Translations under genes and position numbers: made by a program | NCBI RefSeq assembly: GCF_016862175.1 | Contig: NZ_BOML01000034.1 | Span: forward strand, 62,001-126,000 | From: Paractinoplanes durhamensis | Lineage (GTDB): Bacteria > Actinomycetota > Actinomycetes > Mycobacteriales > Micromonosporaceae | DNA length: 64,000 nt | Direction of reading: 5' to 3' | Shown: in pieces, positions 23,400 to 31,299 of the stretch | How the letters are laid out: every line of letters begins with the position of its first letter | How positions within the stretch are numbered: the first letter of the stretch is position 1 | The notes under the pieces: model-generated | Databases searched by the model: none | What the model saw: only the letters and a program-made list of their open reading frames with translations | What the model was told of the DNA's origin: nothing

Positions 23400-24578
23400 A
23401 TGTTGCTGCGGCCGGCTCGGCTCAGCGCCTCCGACCTGCTGCGACTCGGCGGCACCGGGCTCCGGGCCAGACCGTTGCGGGCGGTGCTGTCGGCTCTCGG
23501 CATCGCCATCGGGATCGCGGCGATGACCGCGGTCGTCGGCATCTCGGCCTCCAGCCAGGCCAACCTCGACCGGGCGCTGGCGGCGCTCGGCACCAACATG
23601 CTGACCGTGACGCCCGGGCAGACGATGTTCGGCAAGGATTCGTATCTGCCGGACGAGTCGGTGTCGATGATCCGGCGCATCGGGCCGGTGCTGTCGGCCA
23701 CCGCGACCGGCTCGGTGGATGCGCACGTCTACCGGACCGACCGGATCCCGGCCGCGCAGACCGGCGGGCTGGCCGTCCTCGCCGCGCAGCTCGACCTGCT
23801 CAGCACGGTCGGCGCCGCGCTGGCCGGCGGCAGCTGGCTGAACGCGGCGACCGCCCGCTATCCGGCCGTGGTGCTCGGCGCGGACGCGGCCCGGCGGCTG
23901 GGCAACCCGCCCACCGTCTACATGCAGGGCCGCTGGTGGAGCGTGGTCGGGGTGCTCGCCCCGGTGCCGCTCGCGTCCGAAATCAACTCGGCGGTGCTGA
24001 TCGGCTGGCAGGCGGCGGCCACCTACCTGAGCTTCGACGGGCACCCGACCACGATCTACACCCGGGCGGTCGAGGCGCAGGTGGAGGCGGTCCGGGGCGT
24101 GCTCGCACCGACCGCCAACCCGCAGCAGCCGGACGAGGTGAAGGTGTCCCGGCCGTCCGACGCGCTCGTCGCGCAGCGCACGGCGAACGCCACCTTCACC
24201 GCACTGCTGCTGGGCCTGGGCGCGGTGGCGCTGCTGGTGGGCGGGATCGGGGTGGCCAACACGATGGTGATCTCGGTGCTGGAACGGCGGGCCGAAATCG
24301 GCCTGCGGCGGTCGCTCGGCGCGACCAAGGGACAGGTGCGGACGCAGTTCCTCACCGAATCGCTGCTGCTGTCGTTGCTCGGCGGCGCGGCCGGGGTATT
24401 GCTCGGCTATCTGGTCACCGGGCTGTATTCGACGACGCAGAGCTGGCCGACCGTGGTGCCGTTGTGGGCGCTTGCCGGCGGGGTGGGTGCGACGGTCGCG
24501 ATCGGGGCGGTCGCGGGTCTTTATCCGGCCATTCGAGCCGCTCGATTGGCGCCGACGGAGGCGCTCGCGTCTGCGTGA
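23400..24578 (+). CDS. MacB/FtsX-type ABC permease
   Basis: 392-residue permease with the MacB layout. The first transmembrane helix (about 25-48, ALGIAIGIAAMTAVVGISAS) is followed by a large extracytoplasmic domain (about 50-265) and three further helices (about 270-295, 320-345 and 355-380). The FtsX-domain motif GIGVANTMVISVLERRAEIG and the ending YPAIRAARLAPTEAL are clear. It would use ATP-driven motion to move a substrate or signal outside the membrane. Its ATG directly follows the ATPase stop with no gap. The operon ends in a strong terminator. Confidence 0.9.
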   Translation: MLLRPARLSASDLLRLGGTGLRARPLRAVLSALGIAIGIAAMTAVVGISASSQANLDRALAALGTNMLTVTPGQTMFGKDSYLPDESVSMIRRIGPVLSATATGSVDAHVYRTDRIPAAQTGGLAVLAAQLDLLSTVGAALAGGSWLNAATARYPAVVLGADAARRLGNPPTVYMQGRWWSVVGVLAPVPLASEINSAVLIGWQAAATYLSFDGHPTTIYTRAVEAQVEAVRGVLAPTANPQQPDEVKVSRPSDALVAQRTANATFTALLLGLGAVALLVGGIGVANTMVISVLERRAEIGLRRSLGATKGQVRTQFLTESLLLSLLGGAAGVLLGYLVTGLYSTTQSWPTVVPLWALAGGVGATVAIGAVAGLYPAIRAARLAPTEALASA

Positions 24579-24585
24579 GGGCACG

Positions 24586-24626
24586 ACGTATCGCCGGCCG
24601 GAATACTATTCCGGTCGGCGATACGT
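24586..24626. terminator. Bidirectional intrinsic terminator
   Basis: 18-bp stem ACGTATCGCCG-G-CCGGAA / TTCCGG-T-CGGCGATACGT (one G-T pair), loop TACTA, then ATTTTCATTT. Between the convergent permease and DUF4360 genes. Confidence 0.85.
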
Positions 24627-24641
24627 ATTTTCATTTGTGGA

Positions 24642-25304
24642 TTACGGGCAGGTCTGCCACGCGAAGTGGTAGATCGTGTTCAGCGCGCCGTCGGTCGAGT
24701 CCATCGAGATGAAGCTCGTGGTCTTCTTCGGGTCCGAGGTGCCGGCCATCGCCCGCAGCTCGGTGTTGATGTTGAGGTTGCGCAGCGCGCCGCAGGGCGC
24801 GTAGATCAGCGACGCGATCGGGATCTCGTCACTGGACTGCCAGTCGTCGCCGAACGGGCCGTTGTAGGTGTGCGACACGTATGCGGTCTGCGACTGACCC
24901 TGGAAGTAGTAGTTGGCCCGCTCGATGGCGCTCGCGCCCGCCTCGAGCGACGCGAACCCGCGGTAGTCCACCTTGCTGATCGCGTAGGTGAAGCCGCTCG
25001 GGACGTGCACAACGATGTTGAGCTGGCAGTTCTTCCGCCAGTCGGTGGTCGTCGCGCCCACCCCGACGAGTGCCGTGTACTGCGAGTAGGTGACCGTGAA
25101 GGCCGTGTTGTCGGGCGATACCGCGATCGCCGCGGTGCCGGCCGGGCAGCCGGAACCGTTGACCGTCACCACGTCGATGACGATCCGGTCGGTCGGTGGC
25201 GGTACGGGGAGATCGAGATAGCCGACCGCGGATGCCGGACCGGCGACCAAAGCCGATGCGAACACCCCCAGCATGGCGCAGAAAATGTACAACGCCTTTC
25301 GCAT
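24642..25304 (-). CDS. Secreted DUF4360-family protein
   Basis: 220-residue secreted protein. Signal peptide about 1-26 (hydrophobic core, cleavage after PASA), then a single DUF4360 domain with the family pattern VTVNGSGCPAGTAAIAVSPD near the start, RKNCQLNIVVHVP, ASAIERANYYFQG and a Cys near the C-terminus (WQTCP). Four conserved Cys probably form two disulfides. DUF4360 proteins are exported proteins of fungi and bacteria with no established function. ATG 25304 has GGAAGGAG five bases upstream, and a good promoter lies at 25352-25380. A paralogue is encoded divergently at 25601-26239. Confidence 0.88.
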   Translation of the reverse strand: MRKALYIFCAMLGVFASALVAGPASAVGYLDLPVPPPTDRIVIDVVTVNGSGCPAGTAAIAVSPDNTAFTVTYSQYTALVGVGATTTDWRKNCQLNIVVHVPSGFTYAISKVDYRGFASLEAGASAIERANYYFQGQSQTAYVSHTYNGPFGDDWQSSDEIPIASLIYAPCGALRNLNINTELRAMAGTSDPKKTTSFISMDSTDGALNTIYHFAWQTCP

Positions 25305-25351
25305 TTTGACTCCTTCCAGAAAAGGCCCCAGCGACCTCTCGGGATGCGGTC

Positions 25352-25380
25352 ATGCTATTTATGACATCGAGAAGCGTCAA
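25352..25380 (-). promoter_or_regulatory. Sigma-70-type promoter of the leftward DUF4360 gene
   Basis: On the minus strand: -35 TTGACG (25380-25375), 17-bp spacer, -10 TAGCAT (25357-25352). Start expected near 25345, giving a short leader before the ATG at 25304. Confidence 0.55.
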
Positions 25381-25397
25381 TGTCGTGTTTTTTGCTC

Positions 25398-25422
25398 CAC
25401 CCACGGTGGCATCACGTGGGTG
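25398..25422. promoter_or_regulatory. Palindromic operator candidate between divergent DUF4360 genes
   Basis: Perfect 8-bp arms CACCCACG (25398-25405) and CGTGGGTG (25415-25422) separated by nine bases, placed 17 bp upstream of the -35 box of the leftward gene and 48 bp upstream of that of the rightward gene. The surrounding 296-bp gap is much richer in A+T than the rest of the window. Confidence 0.45.
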
Positions 25423-25470
25423 AGATGGGGTGAGCAGTATCTGCTATTTGATCAAGGCTTTATGATCAGC

Positions 25471-25499
25471 TTAAACTGTTCAGCAGAGAAACTTACAAT
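25471..25499 (+). promoter_or_regulatory. Possible promoter of the rightward DUF4360 gene
   Basis: TTAAAC (25471-25476), 17-bp spacer, TACAAT (25494-25499). The -10 matches five of six consensus bases; the -35 is poor. It would give a leader of about 95 bases. Confidence 0.35.
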
Positions 25500-25600
25500 A
25501 AAAGTCCTTGGCAGATTCAGATGAGCGACGCTAGCATTCGTTCGGCCCATCCATATTGATCAATGTCTAATCTCTTGGAACGCCGAGGAGGGAACCCCCG

Positions 25601-26239
25601 ATGACCTTCAGGCTGACGGCGCTTGCATCCGTGACCGTGCTTGCCGCCCTTACGCTCTCCGGCCCGGCACAGGCTGCCGACGCCGCGCTCACTCCGCCCA
25701 GCGGTCAGGTCACGCTCGACGTGCAGACCGTCAACGGCTCCGGCTGCCCGGCCGGCACCGCGTCGGCCGCGATGCAGTCCGACAACACCGCTTTCAAGAT
25801 CAGCTATACGCAGTACCTGGCCGAGGACGGCGGGACCACCGACCCCACCGCCTTCCGCAAGAACTGCCAGGTCAACGTGCTCGTGCACATCCCGCAGGGG
25901 TTCACCTTCGCGATCGCGCGGGCCGACTACTGGGGCAAGATGCACCTGGAGTCCGGCGCCACCGCGCTCGAGCGGGCCAACTACTACTTCCAGGGCTCGT
26001 CCGACAACAACTACGTCGACCACACCTTCACCGGGCCGTACGACGGCAGCTGGCGGTCCACCGACATCACCGAGACCGCCGATCTGGTCTGGGCGCCGTG
26101 CGGCGTCACGCGCAGCCTGAACATCAACACCGAGCTGCGGGTCAACGCCGGCACCTCGACGCGGCGCAGCTACATCTCGATGCGCGCCTCGGACGGCGAG
26201 GTCTACACCCTGGTCCAGTTCCAATGGAAGACGTGCTGA
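25601..26239 (+). CDS. Secreted DUF4360-family protein (paralogue)
   Basis: 212-residue secreted protein. Signal peptide about 1-25 (cleavage after AQA), then a DUF4360 domain closely matching its divergent neighbour: VQTVNGSGCPAGTASAA, FRKNCQVNVLVHIPQGF, TALERANYYFQGSS, SLNINTELR and a final Cys at the C-terminus. The two copies share their Cys positions and most motifs but differ in their N-terminal linkers, indicating an old duplication. ATG 25601 follows GAGGAGGG. Exported protein of unknown role; shared regulation with the neighbour is suggested by the palindrome between them. Confidence 0.88.
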   Translation: MTFRLTALASVTVLAALTLSGPAQAADAALTPPSGQVTLDVQTVNGSGCPAGTASAAMQSDNTAFKISYTQYLAEDGGTTDPTAFRKNCQVNVLVHIPQGFTFAIARADYWGKMHLESGATALERANYYFQGSSDNNYVDHTFTGPYDGSWRSTDITETADLVWAPCGVTRSLNINTELRVNAGTSTRRSYISMRASDGEVYTLVQFQWKTC

Positions 26240-26264
26240 CGCTGGGGCGGTCAGCACTGCACAA

Positions 26265-26294
26265 GGGGCGGGCGGCCGGCTGGCCGCCCGCCCC
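26265..26294 (+). terminator. GC-rich terminator hairpin
   Basis: Perfect 13-bp stem GGGGCGGGCGGCC / GGCCGCCCGCCCC, loop GGCT, no T-run. It lies between the DUF4360 gene and the convergent tRNA gene. Confidence 0.7.
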
Positions 26295-26322
26295 GCTGTG
26301 TCATGGGCTGTGTCGAGGTATG

Positions 26323-26395
26323 CGCGCCCGGCAGGATTCGAACCTGCGACCGACGGATTAGAAGTCCGTTGCTCTATCCGCTGAGCTACGAGCGC
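26323..26395 (-). tRNA. tRNA-Arg (anticodon TCT)
   Basis: 73-base tRNA on the minus strand. Acceptor stem GCGCTCG pairs with CGGGCGC (one G-T). D-arm GTAGCTCAGC, anticodon stem ACGGA/TCCGT with loop CTTCTAA giving anticodon TCT (codons AGA/AGG), and T-arm containing GGTTCGAATCC. Discriminator base G; CCA is not encoded. No integrase or duplicated 3' end is visible nearby. Confidence 0.95.
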
Positions 26396-26410
26396 CCGGC
26401 CAGCCACATA

Positions 26411-27430
26411 CTAAGCGGTCGCCCCGGACTTGTCGTCCGCCTTGTCCTCCGGTGCCGGTGGCACCTCGATCTCCGGGGTCCCGGGCGCCGGCACGAAGGC
26501 ATCCACCCAGCGGCCCAACTCGCGGAACACCGACGTGCGCACGTCCTTGCCGGAGAGCGTCAGGTCGTGCATGCCGCCGTCGAAGCGGGCGATCGTCACC
26601 ATCGGGCCCAGGCCCGGTGCCCAGCGGGCGATGTGCTCGACGTCCAGCACCGCGTCGGTCAGCCGGACATCCTCCGCCCAGCCGCGGCCCCGGAACGTGC
26701 GGGTCGAGCAGGCCACCAGCACCGGCGCGTCGATCGACAACCCGGCGCGCAGCCGGGCCTGGCCGCGGCGGATCGCCTGCAGCCAGCCGGCCGTCACCGG
26801 GAAACTCTCGATCGGCTTCCAGGCCAGGTCGTACGTCCACTCGCCACGGTGGTCGCGGTGCAGGCTCTCGCCGTAGACGGTCAGCCCGGCGGTGGGAATC
26901 TTCCGGTACGGCGTGCGGCCGCTCACCGCCAGCAGCGAGGCCATCAGCGGGCCCTTCATCAGCCACGGGATGTTGAAGTCGAAGAACGGGCTGTTCAGGA
27001 ACAGGCCGTCGACGATGCCGCGGCCCTGCCGGGCGTGCGACCAGAGTGACGTGATCAGGCCACCGGTGGAGTGGCCGGCCACCAGCATCTGGTCGTGGCC
27101 GTCCACCTCGCGGATGATCCGGGCCGCCTCGTCGAGCTCCGGGAAGTAGTCGGTGAGGCTGCGGGCGAAGTTCGGCGTCTGGTGCGGCAGCAGGCTGCGG
27201 CCGTACTTGCGCAGGTCGAGGGCGTAGAAGTCCCACCCGCGCTCGACGAAGAAGTCGGCCAGATGGGTCTGGAAGAAGTAGTCCACGAAGCCGTGCACGT
27301 AGAGCACCGCGCGACGACTCGGCTGTTCGCCCCGGCGGCGGACCAGGGTCGCGACCACCGGACCCTCGTCGTCGGGAACCAGCTCGATCGTGTGCCGCTC
27401 ATAGGGCAGTCCCAGGACGTCGATCTCCAC
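26411..27430 (-). CDS. Alpha/beta hydrolase (serine hydrolase, monoacylglycerol-lipase-like)
   Basis: 339-residue alpha/beta-hydrolase. The oxyanion region is YVHGFVDY (44-51) and the nucleophile elbow GHSTGG with S121. The catalytic His is likely in DGGMHDLTLS near residue 290; an acidic residue comes before it. The arrangement matches the lysophospholipase / serine aminopeptidase S33 group. There is no signal peptide, so it is probably cytosolic. The C-terminal 30 residues are acidic and Pro-rich. Start is GTG 27430. Substrate (ester or amide of lipids or xenobiotics) is not determinable. It follows tRNA-Arg by 15 bp in the opposite sense of reading order and is divergent from ssb. Confidence 0.83.
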   Translation of the reverse strand: MEIDVLGLPYERHTIELVPDDEGPVVATLVRRRGEQPSRRAVLYVHGFVDYFFQTHLADFFVERGWDFYALDLRKYGRSLLPHQTPNFARSLTDYFPELDEAARIIREVDGHDQMLVAGHSTGGLITSLWSHARQGRGIVDGLFLNSPFFDFNIPWLMKGPLMASLLAVSGRTPYRKIPTAGLTVYGESLHRDHRGEWTYDLAWKPIESFPVTAGWLQAIRRGQARLRAGLSIDAPVLVACSTRTFRGRGWAEDVRLTDAVLDVEHIARWAPGLGPMVTIARFDGGMHDLTLSGKDVRTSVFRELGRWVDAFVPAPGTPEIEVPPAPEDKADDKSGATA

Positions 27431-27584
27431 GACCCCAGGCTACCCACACCGGGGCGCCGTCATAACAGATCCTTCAGCCTTGCGACCGATATCCCCAACC
27501 GGCGGTTGTCCACAGGCCCTCCGCCTTCGGTCCGCCGTTGCCGACATGCTCGTCCCCTCAACCGCACCAACACAGGAGGGCTCA

Positions 27585-28211
27585 GTGTTCGACACCAACC
27601 TCGTCATCGTGGGCAACGTGCTCGCGGCTCCCGAGTGGCGGCGCATCGCCAGCTCCGGATCGCTGGTTGCCAACTTCCGGGTCGCGTCCACGGCCCGGCG
27701 TTACGACCGGGAGAACGCCCGCTGGGTCGACGGCAACAATCTGCGGGTCCGGGTCACCGCCTGGCGCCGGCTCGCCGAGGGCGTCGCCTCGTCGGTCACC
27801 GTCGGCGATCCGGTGATCGTCTACGGCCGGCTCTACACCCGCGACTGGACCGACGAGAACAACAACCCCCGCGTCTCGTACGAGATGGAGGCGTTCTCGA
27901 TCGGTCACGACCTGGCCCGCGGGAAGGCCCAGTTCTTCCGGACCAAGGCCGGCCAGGCAACCGGCGAGATCGAGGACGCCGAGGCGGAAACCGTGGTCGA
28001 CGGCGAAATGTCGCTGCCGGTGAGCGCCGAGGAGATCCCGATCTCGTACGGCGACGGGCTGCCCCTCTCGGCCGCGGAGGAGCCCACCTTCCCCGAGGTC
28101 CCGCCCGCCCCGGACGACGATCTCACCCTGGAGGTGGAACGACTGGTCGCGGCGGAACCGGCGGCCGCCCGGCGGTCGCGCCGGCCGAAGCGGGAGCCGG
28201 TGGCGGCCTGA
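27585..28211 (+). CDS. ssb: Single-stranded DNA-binding protein paralogue
   Basis: 208-residue SSB. The N-terminal OB fold (about 1-110) begins FDTNLVIVGNVLAAPEWR and includes WVDGNNLRVRVTAW and VGDPVIVYGRL, the usual ssDNA-binding strands. The remaining about 100 residues are acidic and Pro-rich. The C-terminus ends basic (RRPKREPVAA) and lacks the DDDIPF-type acidic tip that recruits repair and replication proteins. It is therefore probably the second SSB of actinomycetes (SsbB-like), used in recombination or development rather than as the main replication SSB. Start GTG 27585 has AGGAGGG four bases upstream. Confidence 0.88.
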   Translation: MFDTNLVIVGNVLAAPEWRRIASSGSLVANFRVASTARRYDRENARWVDGNNLRVRVTAWRRLAEGVASSVTVGDPVIVYGRLYTRDWTDENNNPRVSYEMEAFSIGHDLARGKAQFFRTKAGQATGEIEDAEAETVVDGEMSLPVSAEEIPISYGDGLPLSAAEEPTFPEVPPAPDDDLTLEVERLVAAEPAAARRSRRPKREPVAA

Positions 28212-28320
28212 GGCGGATTCACCCGTCCGAACGGGGTGGCCCGAACGTTCCGTCGCATCGGGCCACCCGGCGGACCCGCCCGGGTGGGCCGCGCCCGGGC
28301 CGGGCGGGCAGACTGAACCC

Positions 28321-28779
28321 GTGCTGTTGAAGGAGATCCGCGCGATCGCGGGCGAGACACTGGTGATTTCGCCCAACGACCAGGACGCCGAGCACGCCAA
28401 CACCAACTGGCTCGGCGCTCCACCGCACGAGCGCATGGGCTTGTCGGCCGACGAGGTGGTGGCCGCCTTCGAGGAGACGGCCGAGCTGCTGCGCGATCAG
28501 GTGGCGGGAAAACACCAGGGGCCGGTCACGTTCTACGTCTGGCACGACGGGCAAGCCGGGCAGTTGCGCTGCTCCGCCGGTTCGTGCCCGCACGACAAGC
28601 TGCCGTTCGGTTCGCCCTACCGGACGACCAGCGATCTGCACTCGATCGTCACCGAATTTCTGGTGGACCGGGCGCCGGGCGCCATCGCCTGGGGTCAACT
28701 GGAACCGGTGCCGATACCGTCCGATCCGGCGGCGGAGGCCGACGAGTTCCCGGTCTGGGTGTGCGATCTGCAACCGTAA
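28321..28779 (+). CDS. Conserved hypothetical cytosolic protein
   Basis: 152-residue soluble protein I do not recognise. It has a mixed alpha/beta composition: MLLKEIRAIAGETL then an Asp/Asn-rich loop, a helix LSADEVVAAFEETAELLRDQV, strands PVTFYVWHDGQAGQLRCSAG, and a SCPHDKLPFG segment whose two Cys and His residues could bind metal. The C-terminus is acidic. GTG 28321 is the start; upstream sequence is GC-rich without a clear Shine-Dalgarno. It lies 109 bp after ssb and 34 bp before cobD on the same strand; coding character is good (high GC at third positions). Function unknown. Confidence 0.6.
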   Translation: MLLKEIRAIAGETLVISPNDQDAEHANTNWLGAPPHERMGLSADEVVAAFEETAELLRDQVAGKHQGPVTFYVWHDGQAGQLRCSAGSCPHDKLPFGSPYRTTSDLHSIVTEFLVDRAPGAIAWGQLEPVPIPSDPAAEADEFPVWVCDLQP

Positions 28780-28813
28780 GGTCGGAAATTTCAATACATG
28801 GGGGAAAGCGCGC

Positions 28814-29776
28814 ATGGCCAAGAACAGTGGTTCGGCGGACGCCGTGGGGCTGATCGCCGGGTTCCTGCTCGACGCCGTGCTCGGTGACCCACGACGGTTC
28901 CACCCGGTCGCCGGCTTCGGCACGGCGGCCGGTGCGCTCGAGAAGAAGGTGTACGCACCGAACCGCCGGTCCGGTGCCGTGTTCACCGCCGTCGCCGTCG
29001 GCGGGCCCGCACTGCTGGGGCTCGCCGGGGCGGCGGCCACCCGGCGGCGGCCGGTCGCCCGGGCGGCGCTGGTCGCGGCCGCCACCTGGACCGTGCTCGG
29101 CGGCCGCACGCTGCGCCGGGAGTCCCGGATCATGGCCGGCCACCTGGACGCCGGGGATCTGCCGGCCGCCCGCGGGCGGCTCAACCACCTGTGCGGGCGC
29201 GATCCCTCGACATCGGACGAGCCGGAGCTGGCCCGGGCCACCGTCGAGTCGGTCGCCGAGAACACGTCGGACGCCGTGGTGGCGCCGCTGATCTGGGGCG
29301 GTCTGCTCGGGCTGCCGGGTCTGCTGGCCTACCGGGCGGCGAACACCCTGGACGCCATGGTCGGGCACCGCTCGGCCCGCTACGCACGCTTCGGCACCCC
29401 GTCGGCGCGGCTCGACGACCTGCTCAACCTGGTGCCGTCGCGGCTGACCGGGCTGCTGACCGTCGCGGTGTCGCCGGTCGCGGGCGGGTCGCCGGCCGAG
29501 GCGCTGCGAGTCTTCAAACGCGACCGCAACGATCACCCGTCGCCCAACGCCGGCCAGTGCGAGTCGGCCATGGCCGGGGCGCTGGGGGTTCGGCTCGGCG
29601 GGCGAAACGTCTATTTCGGACGAACTGAGGTGCGGCCGTTCCTCGGTGACGGCCCGCGACCGTCGGCCGGGCATCTGCGCCGGGCCGCGCGGGTCTCCGG
29701 TGCGGTCGGCGCGGCGGCCGCGGTGCTCGCCGCCGGGCTGGCGCTGAGCCGTGGCTTCTCCCGGATCTCCCGATGA
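28814..29776 (+). CDS. cobD: Adenosylcobinamide-phosphate synthase
   Basis: CobD/CbiB, the membrane enzyme that attaches aminopropanol (or its phosphate) to adenosylcobyric acid late in cobalamin synthesis. 320 residues with four to five hydrophobic helices and the family blocks LDAVLGDPRRFHPVAGFG (18-35), ATVESVAENTSDAVVAPLIW (about 137-156), YRAANTLDAMVGHRSARYA and RDRNDHPSPNAGQCESAMAG. ATG 28814 follows GGGGAAAG. It overlaps cobQ by 4 bp, so both are co-translated. No cobalamin riboswitch is recognisable upstream. Confidence 0.93.
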   Translation: MAKNSGSADAVGLIAGFLLDAVLGDPRRFHPVAGFGTAAGALEKKVYAPNRRSGAVFTAVAVGGPALLGLAGAAATRRRPVARAALVAAATWTVLGGRTLRRESRIMAGHLDAGDLPAARGRLNHLCGRDPSTSDEPELARATVESVAENTSDAVVAPLIWGGLLGLPGLLAYRAANTLDAMVGHRSARYARFGTPSARLDDLLNLVPSRLTGLLTVAVSPVAGGSPAEALRVFKRDRNDHPSPNAGQCESAMAGALGVRLGGRNVYFGRTEVRPFLGDGPRPSAGHLRRAARVSGAVGAAAAVLAAGLALSRGFSRISR

Positions 29777-31299
29777 GCGGCGGGCTGCTGGTCGCCGGGA
29801 CCACATCGGACGCCGGCAAGAGCGTGCTGACCGCCGGGATCTGCCGCTGGCTGCACCGGCGCGGGGTCCTGGTGGCGCCGTTCAAGGCGCAGAACATGTC
29901 GAACAACTCGGCCGTCGTGGTCGGTGCCGACGGCCGCGGCGGCGAGCTCGGCCGGGCGCAGGCCATGCAGGCGGCGGCGTGCGGGATCGCGCCGGACGTG
30001 CGGTTCAACCCGGTGCTGCTCAAGCCGGGCAGCGATCGGTCCAGCCAGGTCGTGCTGCTCGGCGAGGCGGTCGGCACGGTCACCGCCGGCAACTACCGGG
30101 AGATGCGGGCGCGGCTCGCCGGCACCGCCTTCGCGACCCTCGCCGAGCTGCGTACCGAGTACGACGCGGTGATCTGCGAGGGGGCCGGCAGCCCGGCCGA
30201 GATCAACCTGCGGGACGGCGACTTCGTCAACATGGGCCTGGCCCGCGCGGCCGGCCTGCCCGCGATCGTGGTCGGCGACATCGACCGCGGCGGCGTCTTC
30301 GCGGCGTTGTTCGGCACCGTCGCCCTGCTCAGCCCCGAGGATCAGGCGCTGGTCAGCGGCTTCGTCATCAACAAGTTCCGCGGCGACCTCGGCCTGCTGC
30401 AACCGGGCCTCGACATGATCACCAAGGCCACCGGCCGGCCGGTGCACGGCGTGCTGCCGTTCCATCTCGAGGTGTGGCTCGACGCCGAGGACTCGCTCGC
30501 CTACGGGCGGACGCTCGGCCGGCCCGGACCGCCGCGCGGCACCGAGTGGCTGCGGGTCGCCGTGGTGCGGCTGCCGCGCATCTCCAACGCCACCGACGCC
30601 GAGGCCCTCGCCACCGAACCGGGCGTGCGGGTGCAGCTGACCATCGAGCCGGGCGACATCGCCGACGCCGACCTGGTCGTGCTGCCCGGGTCGAAGGCGA
30701 CCGTCAGCGACCTCGCCTGGCTGCGCAAGCGGGGTCTCGACGACGCGATCCGGCGGCACGCGGCGGCCGGCAAGCCGGTGCTGGGCATCTGCGGCGGCTT
30801 CCAGATGCTAGCCCGCAGCATCGACGACGAGGTGGAGAGCGGCCTCGGCACGGTCGCCGGCCTCGGGCTGCTGCCGGTGGACATCGCGTTCGCCGCGCGC
30901 AAGACCCTCGCCCGGCCGGCCGGGGACGGGCTCGGTGCACCGGTGAGCGGTTACGAGATCCACCACGGGTTCGTGTCGGCCGGGTCCCCGCCGCCGCTGC
31001 TGCACTACGCCGACGGGCGGCCCGAGGGTGCGGTGGCCGGCAACGTGTTCGGCACGCACTGGCACGGCGCGTTCGAGTCCGACGAGTTCCGGCGGCGGTT
31101 CCTCACCTCGGCGGCGCGGCTGGCCGGCCGGTCCGGGTTCGCGGTGGCGCCGGACACCCGGTTCGCGGCCGTCCGCGAGCGGGCCCTCGACGTGCTCGGC
31201 GACCTGGTCGAGGAGCACCTGGACACCGACGCGCTGTGGCGGCTGATCGAGCAGGGGCCGCCGGCCGGGCTGCCGTTCGTGCCGCCCGGCGCGCCATGA
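29773..31299 (+). CDS. cobQ: Cobyric acid synthase
   Basis: Amidates four side chains of adenosylcobyrinic a,c-diamide using ATP and glutamine. 508 residues. The N-terminal P-loop-type synthetase domain has GTTSDAGKSVLTAGICRWL (9-27), KAQNMSNNS and FVNMGLARAA. The C-terminal class I glutaminase domain keeps the catalytic Cys C340 in LGICGGFQML and the His pair region GYEIHHGF, with FGTHWHGAFES near the end. All catalytic residues are present, in contrast to the CobB encoded at 39279. Overlaps cobD and the next kinase gene by 4 bp each. Confidence 0.94.
   Translation: MSGGLLVAGTTSDAGKSVLTAGICRWLHRRGVLVAPFKAQNMSNNSAVVVGADGRGGELGRAQAMQAAACGIAPDVRFNPVLLKPGSDRSSQVVLLGEAVGTVTAGNYREMRARLAGTAFATLAELRTEYDAVICEGAGSPAEINLRDGDFVNMGLARAAGLPAIVVGDIDRGGVFAALFGTVALLSPEDQALVSGFVINKFRGDLGLLQPGLDMITKATGRPVHGVLPFHLEVWLDAEDSLAYGRTLGRPGPPRGTEWLRVAVVRLPRISNATDAEALATEPGVRVQLTIEPGDIADADLVVLPGSKATVSDLAWLRKRGLDDAIRRHAAAGKPVLGICGGFQMLARSIDDEVESGLGTVAGLGLLPVDIAFAARKTLARPAGDGLGAPVSGYEIHHGFVSAGSPPPLLHYADGRPEGAVAGNVFGTHWHGAFESDEFRRRFLTSAARLAGRSGFAVAPDTRFAAVRERALDVLGDLVEEHLDTDALWRLIEQGPPAGLPFVPPGAP

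Noticed and set aside
26323..26395. tRNA-Arg as an integration site for a mobile element
   Set aside because: No integrase, excisionase or repeated tRNA 3' end nearby; flanking genes look chromosomal. The A+T-rich DUF4360 region was considered as an island, but it has no mobility genes.
26303..26402. A coding frame across the tRNA-Arg region
   Set aside because: The sequence folds as a complete tRNA with anticodon TCT; the apparent peptide is the familiar false translation of a tRNA complement.
28780..28813. Cobalamin riboswitch before cobD
   Set aside because: The gap is only 34 bp and upstream DNA lacks the B12-box; the same holds by eye for the leaders of cobB and cobC.
29751..31295. Second long frame overlapping cobQ in another phase
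   Set aside because: It is an Arg/Gly/Pro-rich shadow of cobQ; only its last part from ATG 31296 is the real P-loop kinase gene.
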